Positions 28,828-37,082 of a stretch of DNA of 64,000 nt are shown here, piece by piece. This stretch comes from Pseudomonadota bacterium. GTDB lineage: Bacteria > Pseudomonadota > Gammaproteobacteria > Burkholderiales > Ferrovaceae. The DNA lies in NCBI GenBank assembly GCA_021832305.1, contig JAKBLB010000004.1, positions 59,675-123,674 of the forward strand, read 5' to 3'. The notes beneath the pieces were generated by a model. That model searched no databases. It was not told the origin of the DNA and saw only the letters and a list, made by a program, of their open reading frames with translations. The position numbers and the translations under genes were made by a program. Position 1 is the first letter of the stretch, and the number at the start of each line of letters is the position of its first letter.

Positions 28828-28854
28828 CGAAAAGGTGCCAAGGGCACCTTTTCG
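28828..28854 (+). terminator. Rho-independent terminator after HiPIP
   Basis: CGAAAAGGTGCC (28828-28839), loop AAG, GGCACCTTTTCG (28843-28854): a perfect 12-pair stem followed by TTTCTGTTT. It ends the HiPIP transcript. The 246 bases from here to actA contain no gene that I can support; a short open frame (28835-29104) overlaps the hairpin and is rejected. Confidence 0.88.
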
Positions 28855-29100
28855 TTTCTGTTTCCGATCCGAATTTGGGGATGAAGAGCATGTTTTCTCA
28901 GCCCTTCCATTCTGGCTCGGGATGCGTGTGCGTACCGACTTTTTGACAGTGCTTGCCATTCCTCCACGGTCCGTGACAGTGGAGGGCGGTCATGTTCGGG
29001 TCTCGGGTGGATACGTGGATGTCAATAAGGGATTGACCGTCAAGACCTTCGTCAGTTGGGGCGAAGTCGCGGGTGAGTTTTTTCTGGGCAGGATTATTGA

Positions 29101-29715
29101 ATGAATTACGGAAAAAGAATTTTTCTCTGGATCGTGCTGTTCTGGATCGGGAGTGCGCAGGTCTTTGCGGAGCCCTTCGTTCAGGGTGGCCCCATTGGTT
29201 CGCAAACCAGTGATGGGTACGATGCGCTGGGCCCGGTGGTAGAGCAACCCATCGAGTTTCCACATAACACCCACGCCGGACGCATGCAGATCAACTGCAT
29301 GTACTGTCATACCTACGCGCGACGCAGCAATGTGTCTGGAATTCCTCGTCTCGACAAATGTATGGGGTGTCACAATTTGATCGAAGGCGTCAAGGATCGT
29401 CCGCGGATCAAGAAATTGTTTGAATATTGGGAAAACAAGCAGCCGATTCCCTGGAAAAAAGTGCATGACTTGCCTGATTTCGTTCGTTTCAACCACGAGC
29501 GCCATATCCAGCGTTTTTATTTCCAGGAAAAACGACCCGTTCGTGAAGTCTGTGGGTACTGTCATGGCGATATTGCTTCCATGACGACGGCACGGCGTGT
29601 CAAAGCCTTGTCCATGGGTTGGTGTGTCAGTTGTCACCAAAAGGATCATCTGGAGAAGGCGGGGAGCACGGTGACCAGTCACGGTCCCAACGATTGCTGG
29701 CTCTGTCATAAATAA
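29101..29715 (+). CDS. actA: ACIII subunit A, pentaheme cytochrome c
   Basis: Periplasmic electron-exit subunit of alternative complex III, a quinol:electron-acceptor oxidoreductase that replaces bc1. The 204-residue protein has an N-terminal membrane/signal segment ending VFAEPF and five heme c motifs: CMYCH, CMGCH, CGYCH, CVSCH and CWLCH, the last at the very C-terminus. Conserved extra histidines (EFPHNTHAG, RFNHERHIQRF) are likely sixth ligands. The count of five matches known ActA. First gene of the act operon. Confidence 0.93.
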   Translation: MNYGKRIFLWIVLFWIGSAQVFAEPFVQGGPIGSQTSDGYDALGPVVEQPIEFPHNTHAGRMQINCMYCHTYARRSNVSGIPRLDKCMGCHNLIEGVKDRPRIKKLFEYWENKQPIPWKKVHDLPDFVRFNHERHIQRFYFQEKRPVREVCGYCHGDIASMTTARRVKALSMGWCVSCHQKDHLEKAGSTVTSHGPNDCWLCHK

Positions 29716-29742
29716 AACGGCGACCAAACAGGAGACGATGAA

Positions 29743-31950
29743 ATGACAATGAGTAATTTGGATCGCCGAGATTTCCTCAAGGTATTGGGGATCAGTGGGG
29801 CTGCTGCCACACTGGCAGGATGTGGTCATACTTCCATCGAGTCAGGGGTGGAAGAGGTCATGTCTTACGTCCATCCTCAAGACTTCGTGGTGCCCGGCAT
29901 CGGAGTTTTTTATGCCTCGACCTGCGCCCAGTGTGGTTCCGGCTGTGGAATCATGGGCAAGGTGCGCGAAGGGCGGGTTCTTAAACTGGAGGGAAATCCC
30001 GAGTCCGGAATCAGCGGCGGAAAGATTTGCGGGCTGGGACAGGCAGGCGTGCAGGCCCACTACAACCCGGATCGGTTGCGTACGCCCATGTATAAGGGTG
30101 AAGGGGGATTGACCCCCGTATCCTGGGAGACGGCCCATCAGATCCTGGAACAACGTCTGGGACCAAACAGTCCGCTGAAAGGCGAACAGATCGCTTTTCT
30201 GACCGGAGGGGTCAGTGGACACCAGCGGGTACTTCTGGAAAATTTCCTGGAAACCTTTGATTCCACCCATCATGTGACCTACGATGCGCTCTCCACCGCC
30301 ACGGGGAGAGCCGCCAGCAAGGCCATTCTGGGCGCGGAGCAGCCCCTCTGGAATATCCACAAGGCACGCCTGATCCTGTCCTTTGGTAACGATTTCCTGG
30401 GCAGCGGCGTCTCGCCGGTTTACATGGCACGCCAGTATGCGCTGTTTCGAAAGGCACCACGCGGTACCTTGATCCAGATCGAGCCGCGCATGACCCTGAC
30501 GGGAGGAAATGCGGATCGCTGGTATCCCATCAAGCCAGGGACCGAAGGAATTCTGGCCTTGGGTATCGCGCATGACTTGCTGCAACACGAAGAGTTCTCC
30601 AGGGGTGTTCCGCAGGAAATTCTCGATCTGGTCAAAAATTACGATCGGGATGCCGTGAGCGATATCACGGGGATCGGTTCCGATGCGGTACGCCTGATTG
30701 CGGCTCAACTGTGGAACAATACGCCTTCTCTGGTGATTGCCGGACCTTCGGTAGAAGGACACCCCTATGGGTTCAGCAATGCGGCGGCCGTACAACTGCT
30801 CAACGTGATTCTGGGGAATCGGGGGCAGACGATGGAGGGACAGGCCGAACATCCCTTCCCTCAACTGACGCCTACCTTGGGAAGTTACCATGCGCTGGCT
30901 GACCTGAACCAGAAAATGGCCGCTGGAAAGACACAGGCCCTACTGGTTTATGGTACCAATCCGGTGTTCACGGCGCCGTCGCATCTGCCCTTCGGGGAAT
31001 CCATGAGCAATGTTCCTTTCAAGGTGGCTTTTGTCACGCACATGGATGAAACTGCGGGACATTGTGATCTGGTTCTACCTCTGCTGTCCGCGCTGGAAGA
31101 CTTTGGCACCCATGTGGCCGAATACCAGCCGGATGGCGTGGAGGTGATGCTGCAGCAACCCCTGATGGAAAAACTCTATCCCGAGTCCAAGGGGTACGGC
31201 GACATCCTTCTGGAAATATTGAAAAAACGCAAGCCAGAGGCCTACGCCGCATTTCCTGACTATTACAGTTATCTCAAAACCGCCATGGTCAAGGCCAAGC
31301 CGGTTTTCAAGGTCAGCGACAGCGATGATCATTTCTGGGAAGACGCCCTGCGCAATGGTCTCGTCAAGTGGAACGGAAAACCGACCTCTCTGGAGGCCAA
31401 GCTACCGGCCCTGACCCTGCCGAAGCCAGCAGAACTGACGACGGACTACCCCTTCTACTTCGTTCCCTCCATCCGACCGGACATGCGCGACGGGCGTCAT
31501 GCCTACCTGCCCTGGCTGCAGGAATCGCCTGAAACCATGACCACGGTGGTCTGGGACAGTTGGGTCGAGATCCATCCCAAAACGGCAGAGGCGATGCAGA
31601 TCAAGGAAGGGGACATTCTGCAAATCCAGTCTGCCACCGGATCCGTGCGCGCCAAGGCCTATCTGTTTCCTGGCATTCAACCCGATACGGTATCCATGCC
31701 GCTGGGGCAAGGGCATACCCAGCTCGGACGGTTTGCCACGGGGGTTGGGGTGAATCCCTACAAGATTCTCGATCCGATTTTTGACGATCGTACCGGGGAA
31801 CTGGCCATGCATGCCACGCGTGTGGCCTTGAGAAAAACAGGCGAGCATCAGGTGGTCGTGAAGGACGAGGGCCCCACCACCTTCCAGAACGGGCAAAAAC
31901 TTGTCGCCACCTTGTCCGCTGACCAAGCCAAATTGTCCAAGGAGATCTAG
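29743..31950 (+). CDS. actB1: ACIII subunit B1, molybdopterin-oxidoreductase-like
   Basis: Large periplasmic subunit homologous to the catalytic chain of Mo/W oxidoreductases. In the ACIII family this part has no molybdenum site. The 735-residue protein has a twin-arginine start (LDRRDFLKVLG) overlapping a lipobox-like LAGC at residue 27. It keeps four Fe-S-type cysteines, C61-x2-C64-x3-C68 and C96 (TCAQCGSGCGIMGK, GGKICGLGQ). In many ACIII genes this part is fused to the ferredoxin part; here the two are separate genes with one base between them. AAGGAG for the next gene lies at its end. Confidence 0.9.
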   Translation: MTMSNLDRRDFLKVLGISGAAATLAGCGHTSIESGVEEVMSYVHPQDFVVPGIGVFYASTCAQCGSGCGIMGKVREGRVLKLEGNPESGISGGKICGLGQAGVQAHYNPDRLRTPMYKGEGGLTPVSWETAHQILEQRLGPNSPLKGEQIAFLTGGVSGHQRVLLENFLETFDSTHHVTYDALSTATGRAASKAILGAEQPLWNIHKARLILSFGNDFLGSGVSPVYMARQYALFRKAPRGTLIQIEPRMTLTGGNADRWYPIKPGTEGILALGIAHDLLQHEEFSRGVPQEILDLVKNYDRDAVSDITGIGSDAVRLIAAQLWNNTPSLVIAGPSVEGHPYGFSNAAAVQLLNVILGNRGQTMEGQAEHPFPQLTPTLGSYHALADLNQKMAAGKTQALLVYGTNPVFTAPSHLPFGESMSNVPFKVAFVTHMDETAGHCDLVLPLLSALEDFGTHVAEYQPDGVEVMLQQPLMEKLYPESKGYGDILLEILKKRKPEAYAAFPDYYSYLKTAMVKAKPVFKVSDSDDHFWEDALRNGLVKWNGKPTSLEAKLPALTLPKPAELTTDYPFYFVPSIRPDMRDGRHAYLPWLQESPETMTTVVWDSWVEIHPKTAEAMQIKEGDILQIQSATGSVRAKAYLFPGIQPDTVSMPLGQGHTQLGRFATGVGVNPYKILDPIFDDRTGELAMHATRVALRKTGEHQVVVKDEGPTTFQNGQKLVATLSADQAKLSKEI

Positions 31951-31951
31951 C

Positions 31952-32800
31952 ATGTCACTGAGCAATCTGATTCAGAACTGGAACTCGTTTCGGACGCGTC
32001 GTCCCTATGAGGGGCAGTACGACGATGCCCCCTACAAGTGGGCCATGGTCATCGACCTGGACGCCTGTATCGGCTGTAACGCGTGTACCGTTGCCTGTTA
32101 TGCGGAAAACAATCTGCCTGTGGTGGGCAAGGAACGCTTTGGCAAGGGGCAGGCCATGCACTGGATCCGCATCGAGCGATACTGGGGGGAGGGGGATGCC
32201 ATGACCTCAGAATTTCCCGATCATGGTGCGCAATACTTGCCCATGCTCTGCCAGCAGTGCGAAGCGGCTCCCTGTGAACCGGTCTGTCCCGTCGGTGCCA
32301 CTCACCACTCGCCGGATGGTCTCAATACCCAGGTGTATAACCGGTGCGTGGGGTCGCGTTATTGTTCGGCCAACTGTCCCTACAAGGTTCGTTACTTCAA
32401 CTGGTGGAATTACCCTGACCGGGCCTGGCCCAATCCGCTGGAATTGCAATTGAATCCAGACGTGACGGTGCGGAGCAAGGGGGTCATGGAAAAGTGTACG
32501 TTCTGCATGCAACGGTTGCGCGCGGGGATGGACAAGGCCAAGACCGAAGGGCGTATCCTGGCCGATGGCGAAGTGCTTACGGCCTGTGCGCAGGCCTGCC
32601 CCACCTCCGCCATCACCTTTGGAAACCTGGCGGATAAAAAGTCCAAGGTGGCCAGAATGTGGAAAAACCAGCAGGTCGATCTGGCCAAGGACAGTCAGGA
32701 AAAATCCGAGGAGGGGATTCGCGGTTACCGGATTCTGGAAGAGTTGAATACCTATCCGTCCATCGTGTATCTCGAACGCGTACGCAATCTCGAGGCTTGA
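31952..32800 (+). CDS. actB2: ACIII subunit B2, ferredoxin-like four-cluster protein
   Basis: Fe-S electron wire of ACIII, 282 residues. Four cysteine groups are visible: CIGCNACTVACYAEN (39-53), CQQCEAAPCEPVCPVGA, CVGSRYCSANCPYKVRYFNW and CTFCMQRL with TACAQACPTSA. The third group has fewer cysteines than a [4Fe-4S] site needs, in keeping with the [3Fe-4S] cluster known in ACIII. There is no export signal of its own, so it probably travels with the Tat substrate ActB1. The start at 31952 has AAGGAG upstream; the frame also opens earlier inside actB1. Confidence 0.92.
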   Translation: MSLSNLIQNWNSFRTRRPYEGQYDDAPYKWAMVIDLDACIGCNACTVACYAENNLPVVGKERFGKGQAMHWIRIERYWGEGDAMTSEFPDHGAQYLPMLCQQCEAAPCEPVCPVGATHHSPDGLNTQVYNRCVGSRYCSANCPYKVRYFNWWNYPDRAWPNPLELQLNPDVTVRSKGVMEKCTFCMQRLRAGMDKAKTEGRILADGEVLTACAQACPTSAITFGNLADKKSKVARMWKNQQVDLAKDSQEKSEEGIRGYRILEELNTYPSIVYLERVRNLEA

Positions 32801-32844
32801 GTTGACCCGCGCGTTCACGAATACCACCATTCAGGGAAAAAACC

Positions 32845-34308
32845 ATGAGTCATAGTGTTCATAGCCATCCTCAGCTGGATGTGCAAGTTGAAAGAAAATT
32901 CATCCCCAAGCAGAAGGATCTGGGGGCGGACGTTACCTGGGCCAAGATCAACAAGGATGTGCTGAGAAGTCTGGAAAAGCCGCGCCCCGTTTTCTGGGTG
33001 ATTTTCTTTTCTGCCCTGGCCTTGTTTTCCTTTGGCGTTTACTGTGAGGTTTATCAGTACCAGAACGGAATGGGGGTGGCAGATTTGAACAACCCGCAGG
33101 TCTGGGGTTTATATATTGCCACCTTCATTTTCTGGATCGGGATGGGTCACTCCGGTACCCTGCTGTCCGCCCTGCTTCATATCATCCATGCGGACTGGCG
33201 AAAACCGATCTACCGGTATTCGGAAGCCATGACCACCTTTACCTTGCTTACGGCTGCCCTGTTTGTGCTGGTGCACATGGGACGGCTCTGGCAGTTTTAC
33301 TATGTGGTGGCCTATCCCAACGAACGCTGGACCTGGCCTAATTTCACCTCACCCCTGGTGTGGGATGCCACGGCCATCGGAACCTATCTGACCTCGTCAC
33401 TCCTGTTCCTCTACATGGGGATGATTCCCGATCTGGCGATCTGTCGCGACAATGCCAGGGGAGCACGGCGGGCACTCTACCGCTTTCTTTCCATGGGCTG
33501 GCAGGGAACCGATCGGCAGTGGGCCAATTTCAAGGTGGCCTACATGACCATGGCCTGCTTTCTGATGCCGCTGGCAGTTTCGGTTCACTCCATCGTGTCC
33601 ACCGACTTTGCCGTGTCACAGAACCCCGGCTGGCACGTGACGTCCTTCCCGCCTTATTTTGTGTTGGGCGCACTGTATTCAGGATGCTCGGGCATTATTA
33701 CCCTGTTCATCGTGCTGCGTTATGTCTTCCGTTTCGAAGCCTACATGACCCAGCCCATCCTGAACAAGCTGATCAAGATGACCTTCGCCATTGCCATGGT
33801 ATGGACCTATCTGGATCTGATCGAGTATGCCACCACCTGGTACGGCAGCGATGAAGTGGCCAAGGCCGACCTGATTTACCGGGCGACGGGGGATTATGCC
33901 CTGCAGTTCTGGGGAATGATTTTCTGCGCCATGGTAATGCCCTTCACCCTGTTGATCCGTTTCGTGCGTCACAACTATGTGGTCTTGCTGATCATTTCAC
34001 TGATCCTCAATGTGGGGATGTGGCTGGAACGTTTCCAGATCATTACGCCCACCTTTGCGAAATCGCACTACCCATGGACATGGACGGCGGGCTGGTGGCC
34101 GAGTTGGGTCCAGTGGGGCATCGTGGCCGGGAGTTTTGGCTGGTTCACCATGCTTTTCATGCTGTACTGCAAGATCTTCCCCAGCGTGTCCATGTATGAA
34201 GTAAAGGAAATGGTGCACGAACAGAACATGGAAGAAAAGGCGCTTGCGGCACAGACAGATGTCCATGAAGCAGGCCTGGTGCCAGAAATGAAGGGAGGAC
34301 AGGCATAA
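32845..34308 (+). CDS. actC: ACIII subunit C, NrfD-like quinol-binding membrane protein
   Basis: 487-residue integral membrane protein with about ten helices. It begins with a His-rich cytoplasmic tail (MSHSVHSHPQLDVQ) and the family segment LRSLEKPRPVFWVIFF. It belongs to the NrfD/PsrC group and carries the proposed quinol site in ACIII. Conserved stretches are FWIGMGHSGTLLSALLHI and YAFWGMIF-like aromatic helices near the end (TWTAGWWPSWVQWGIVAGSF). Its last base overlaps the actD start. Confidence 0.92.
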   Translation: MSHSVHSHPQLDVQVERKFIPKQKDLGADVTWAKINKDVLRSLEKPRPVFWVIFFSALALFSFGVYCEVYQYQNGMGVADLNNPQVWGLYIATFIFWIGMGHSGTLLSALLHIIHADWRKPIYRYSEAMTTFTLLTAALFVLVHMGRLWQFYYVVAYPNERWTWPNFTSPLVWDATAIGTYLTSSLLFLYMGMIPDLAICRDNARGARRALYRFLSMGWQGTDRQWANFKVAYMTMACFLMPLAVSVHSIVSTDFAVSQNPGWHVTSFPPYFVLGALYSGCSGIITLFIVLRYVFRFEAYMTQPILNKLIKMTFAIAMVWTYLDLIEYATTWYGSDEVAKADLIYRATGDYALQFWGMIFCAMVMPFTLLIRFVRHNYVVLLIISLILNVGMWLERFQIITPTFAKSHYPWTWTAGWWPSWVQWGIVAGSFGWFTMLFMLYCKIFPSVSMYEVKEMVHEQNMEEKALAAQTDVHEAGLVPEMKGGQA

Positions 34309-34835
34309 TGAAAAAATCTCATACTCTGGCGCTGTATGCGGATATGGATGAAGCGGCCAATGCACTCAAGGAACTCAAGTCCTCCGGCATGTCGGGTTTC
34401 AGGATGGAGGACGTGGTGGTCAAATCCCCCATCGACCATCCCGAACTGAGCGAGTTGCTGGGCCCTCGTCCCGTCTATATCCAGTGGTTTACCCTGCTGG
34501 GGGTCCTGCTGGGACCCACTACCGGGTTGGTGTTGATTGCGTCTGCCCAGGCCAGTTTCATTTATCAGGTGCGGGGCGGACGACCGGTGGTTCCGCTTCC
34601 ACCGGATATGGTGCTGACCTATGAACTGTTCATCCTGTCCGGGGTTCTCATGACGGTTCTGGCGACTTTCGTGGCCATGAAGTTGCCGGGTAACCGGAGC
34701 CCGCTCTACAACGCCAGCGTGTCCGAAGACAAGATCGGTATCCTGGTGAAGGCAGACCCGCAAAGCATTCCTCAGATCAACGAAATTTTGGGGCGTCACA
34801 AGCCTCTCGAAATCATGGGAGACCAAGCACGATGA
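34308..34835 (+). CDS. actD: ACIII subunit D (DUF3341)
   Basis: 175-residue membrane subunit with a soluble N-terminal domain (ALYADMDEAANALKELKSSG) and two central helices. The helices are joined by a loop carrying VVPLPPDMVLTYELFILSG. This is the usual ActD shape and is found only with ACIII-like complexes. It overlaps actC by one base and actE by four. Confidence 0.88.
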   Translation: MKKSHTLALYADMDEAANALKELKSSGMSGFRMEDVVVKSPIDHPELSELLGPRPVYIQWFTLLGVLLGPTTGLVLIASAQASFIYQVRGGRPVVPLPPDMVLTYELFILSGVLMTVLATFVAMKLPGNRSPLYNASVSEDKIGILVKADPQSIPQINEILGRHKPLEIMGDQAR

Positions 34836-35380
34836 AATCCTTAACTCGCTGGATACCCATTCTGGCTCTGGTTCCCTCTGTCGCCCTGGCATGGCCGTGG
34901 AGCAAGGATATGGCCAATCAGATCAGCGTCAAACCCCAGGAGGGGCCGGATGCGGTGCGACCTTTTCCGGAAAATTCCGTGCCGATGTCAGGAACGCCGA
35001 CCACGCCTTATGTGCACGATGGGGATGCGGCCATGAATCTGCCCAACCCCAATCCGCCCACTGAAAAGTCGGTGGCTTATGGGCGTGAGATGTTCAAGAT
35101 CTACTGTGTTCCCTGTCATGGAGACTCGGGTACTGGAGATGGCCTGGTGGGCGAGAAACTGATCGTACGCCCCTTTGACCTGACGGCCCCCCGGGTTCAG
35201 AAAGAAGTTCCCGAAGGCTATATCTGGGGACATATCACCTTTGGCGGGGCGCTTATGCCCTCCTACGGGAATGACATGTCGCCCTCCGAGCGCTGGGATG
35301 TGGTGAATTATGTGCGACATGGTCTATTGACAGATCCTACCGCCAAAAAACGCGACATGACCACCACCGAAAACAAATAA
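34832..35380 (+). CDS. actE: ACIII subunit E, monoheme cytochrome c
   Basis: 182-residue periplasmic cytochrome with a signal peptide ending at VALAWP and one heme motif YCVPCHGDSGTGDG (Cys92-His96). A likely axial Met is in GGALMPSYGNDMSPSERW. Typical ActE also carries the quinol-side helper segment YVHDGDAAMNLPNP. It is the second heme subunit of the complex after ActA. Confidence 0.92.
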   Translation: MKSLTRWIPILALVPSVALAWPWSKDMANQISVKPQEGPDAVRPFPENSVPMSGTPTTPYVHDGDAAMNLPNPNPPTEKSVAYGREMFKIYCVPCHGDSGTGDGLVGEKLIVRPFDLTAPRVQKEVPEGYIWGHITFGGALMPSYGNDMSPSERWDVVNYVRHGLLTDPTAKKRDMTTTENK

Positions 35381-35398
35381 ACCACAAGGAGCCGCGCC

Positions 35399-36403
35399 GT
35401 GATTCCATTTGCAAGTTGGTCAGTATTGACCGTGGATTTTCTGATCGTGCTGCACCTGTGCCTGGCGGGCGTTGCCCTGCCTTGCCTGCTGCATCTGGTC
35501 AATGCCAAGTGGCGTTATGAAGTTCGCCACATTTCCGTTGCGTTCTTCTCCCTGTATCCGCTGGCCGTGATACTTCTGTTGATCCTGCTGTTTGGGGGGG
35601 AAATGACCTTTCCCTGGGCGGGCACCTTCGAGCATCTGCCCAAGTGGAACAACCTGAAGTTTTTGCGGGTACGGGAGATTGCCGGCATCATCATCGTGGG
35701 GCTGGCATATGGCGCATTTGTCCGCTTGCAGCGCACCTCTGAAGATTCTCCGGAAAATCTTTCCCGCTTCAAGGCGCTCGCCGCGGCCATTCCCTTCATC
35801 CATGTCCTGTATTGCACCATGGTGGCGTGGGATTTCGAAATGACCCTGTTGCCTCATTGGGAAAGTTCCATGTTTTCCGTGAACTACATTGTCAGTGTCT
35901 CGGGCATGTTCCTGGCTTCCTTCGTGATTCTGCTCACCATTCTCCAGAACACCGGGGTGATCCGGCAAAAGATCCGGTTCCAGATTTTCAATTATCTGGC
36001 GCAGATGATGCTGGGCTTCACCATTTTATGGATCTATACCTTCTTCGGTCAGTACCTCATCATATGGTACGGCAACATTACGGAGGAAACGACCCGCATC
36101 TACCAGATGCAGTATGGTGACTACAGTCCGCTGTTCTGGCTGTTTTTTGTGATGAAGTTCATCATTCCCTTCGTGACCCTGGTTTTCCCCTTCAGCCGGC
36201 ATAACCCCAGGGTGATTTTCTTCATTGCCTGCGACATCGTCCTGGGCAGTTGGATCGAGCGTTATACCTGGATTTCCGGTACCTACCCCACGCCGCACTT
36301 TCCGATGACCGGCAGTTTCGACATCGGTGTGACGGTGGTGGTGATGGTCACGGCATTCCTGATCGTGCGCAGCCGGTTGAAAAACACCCAGGTGATCAAG
36401 TAA
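35399..36403 (+). CDS. actF: ACIII subunit F
   Basis: 334-residue integral membrane protein, a distant shorter relative of ActC with about ten helices. The start is a GTG with AAGGA about ten bases upstream. Conserved elements include FGQYLIIWYGNITEETTRIY (a quinone/proton-path segment in the family) and the exit-helix motif CDIVLGSWIERYTWISGTYP. Last gene of the act operon; about 185 bases follow before the oxidase operon. Confidence 0.92.
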   Translation: MIPFASWSVLTVDFLIVLHLCLAGVALPCLLHLVNAKWRYEVRHISVAFFSLYPLAVILLLILLFGGEMTFPWAGTFEHLPKWNNLKFLRVREIAGIIIVGLAYGAFVRLQRTSEDSPENLSRFKALAAAIPFIHVLYCTMVAWDFEMTLLPHWESSMFSVNYIVSVSGMFLASFVILLTILQNTGVIRQKIRFQIFNYLAQMMLGFTILWIYTFFGQYLIIWYGNITEETTRIYQMQYGDYSPLFWLFFVMKFIIPFVTLVFPFSRHNPRVIFFIACDIVLGSWIERYTWISGTYPTPHFPMTGSFDIGVTVVVMVTAFLIVRSRLKNTQVIK

Positions 36404-36427
36404 GAAAGAAGAATTTCCAGTGCGGAT

Positions 36428-36484
36428 GTTGAAAACCGCACGGGATGCTGGTATAAAGTGGCATGAGAGGTTGAAACCGCAAGG
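36428..36484 (+). repeat. Direct repeat around the oxidase promoter, candidate operator
   Basis: GTTGAAAACCGCACGG (36428-36443) and GTTGAAACCGCAAGG (36470-36484) are near-identical and 42 bases apart, four helical turns. The first copy contains the -35 box and the second lies just after the expected transcription start. This spacing suits a dimeric or looping regulator, but no protein can be named. Confidence 0.45.
36429..36457 (+). promoter_or_regulatory. Strong sigma70-like promoter of the oxidase operon
   Basis: TTGAAA (36429-36434), 17-base spacer, TATAAA (36452-36457). Both boxes are one base from consensus and the spacing is optimal. It would drive the 91-residue protein, the 34-residue peptide and ccoN onward. 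Confidence 0.75.
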
Positions 36485-36588
36485 AAACGACCCACAGGCA
36501 AGACAAGAGAGATAATCAGCAAAATAAAAAGTTATGTAAGTTGCTGAATATCATTAATTTCAGTGAAAACGAAAGAGAGGGGGGAGGA

Positions 36589-36864
36589 ATGCAAAAAAAA
36601 TCCATCATGTCGCGCGGCTTTTGGTGCATGATCGTCGGCGGAATGCTGACGGGTATGGGCAATGGCAGCGTGTTCGGTGCAGCCTTGATGTGTTTCCTGG
36701 GGCGCGGTGACTTCAACGATTGGGGAGGATGGAACGGTCTTGCTTATGACCCTCATACCTTCACGGGATTCATCGACTGGTGTATGCTCGTTTTCGGTTT
36801 CGCCTACATTGGTATTCTGGCCATCGCCTTTCAACGGCATGATGCCATTGAAAACGCTGCCTGA
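36589..36864 (+). CDS. Small two-helix membrane protein before ccoN
   Basis: 91 residues with two hydrophobic segments (GFWCMIVGGMLTGMGNGSVF and WCMLVFGFAYIGILAIAF) joined by an aromatic loop GRGDFNDWGGWNGLAYDP. GGGGAGGA lies directly upstream of the ATG, giving a strong ribosome-binding site; a longer frame from 36541 has none. I do not recognise the family. First gene of the oxidase operon, so probably a subunit or assembly partner. Confidence 0.65.
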   Translation: MQKKSIMSRGFWCMIVGGMLTGMGNGSVFGAALMCFLGRGDFNDWGGWNGLAYDPHTFTGFIDWCMLVFGFAYIGILAIAFQRHDAIENAA

Positions 36865-36911
36865 TCCTCATCCAACCATTTGCGCGCCATTCGCGTCAAG
36901 GAGACATTGAA

Positions 36912-37016
36912 ATGATCGGTACCATCGCCGCAGTTTTGGGGATTGCCCTTGCCTTCTCCAGCATGCTTCTTTCCTGGTATGTCCTGATGCCCCGCAAGCG
37001 TCAGGGTCACCATTGA
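36912..37016 (+). CDS. 34-residue single-helix peptide before ccoN
   Basis: Short reading frame beginning MIGTIAAVLGIALAFSSMLL, with one membrane helix and a basic end (MPRKRQGHH) that should face the cytoplasm. AAGGAGA lies eight bases before the ATG. Size and topology resemble CcoQ/CcoH-type small oxidase subunits, but the sequence is not recognisable as one. It lies between the 91-residue protein and ccoN. Confidence 0.6.
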   Translation: MIGTIAAVLGIALAFSSMLLSWYVLMPRKRQGHH

Positions 37017-37082
37017 TTCATTCCAATAACACATTCATTTACTCACGTAATCTGATATAGAAAACAACAGGGGGGGTTCAAG

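Noticed and set aside
28835-29104. Open frame of 89 codons between HiPIP and actA
   Set aside because: It starts inside the HiPIP terminator, has no clear ribosome site, shows no family resemblance, and overlaps the actA start.
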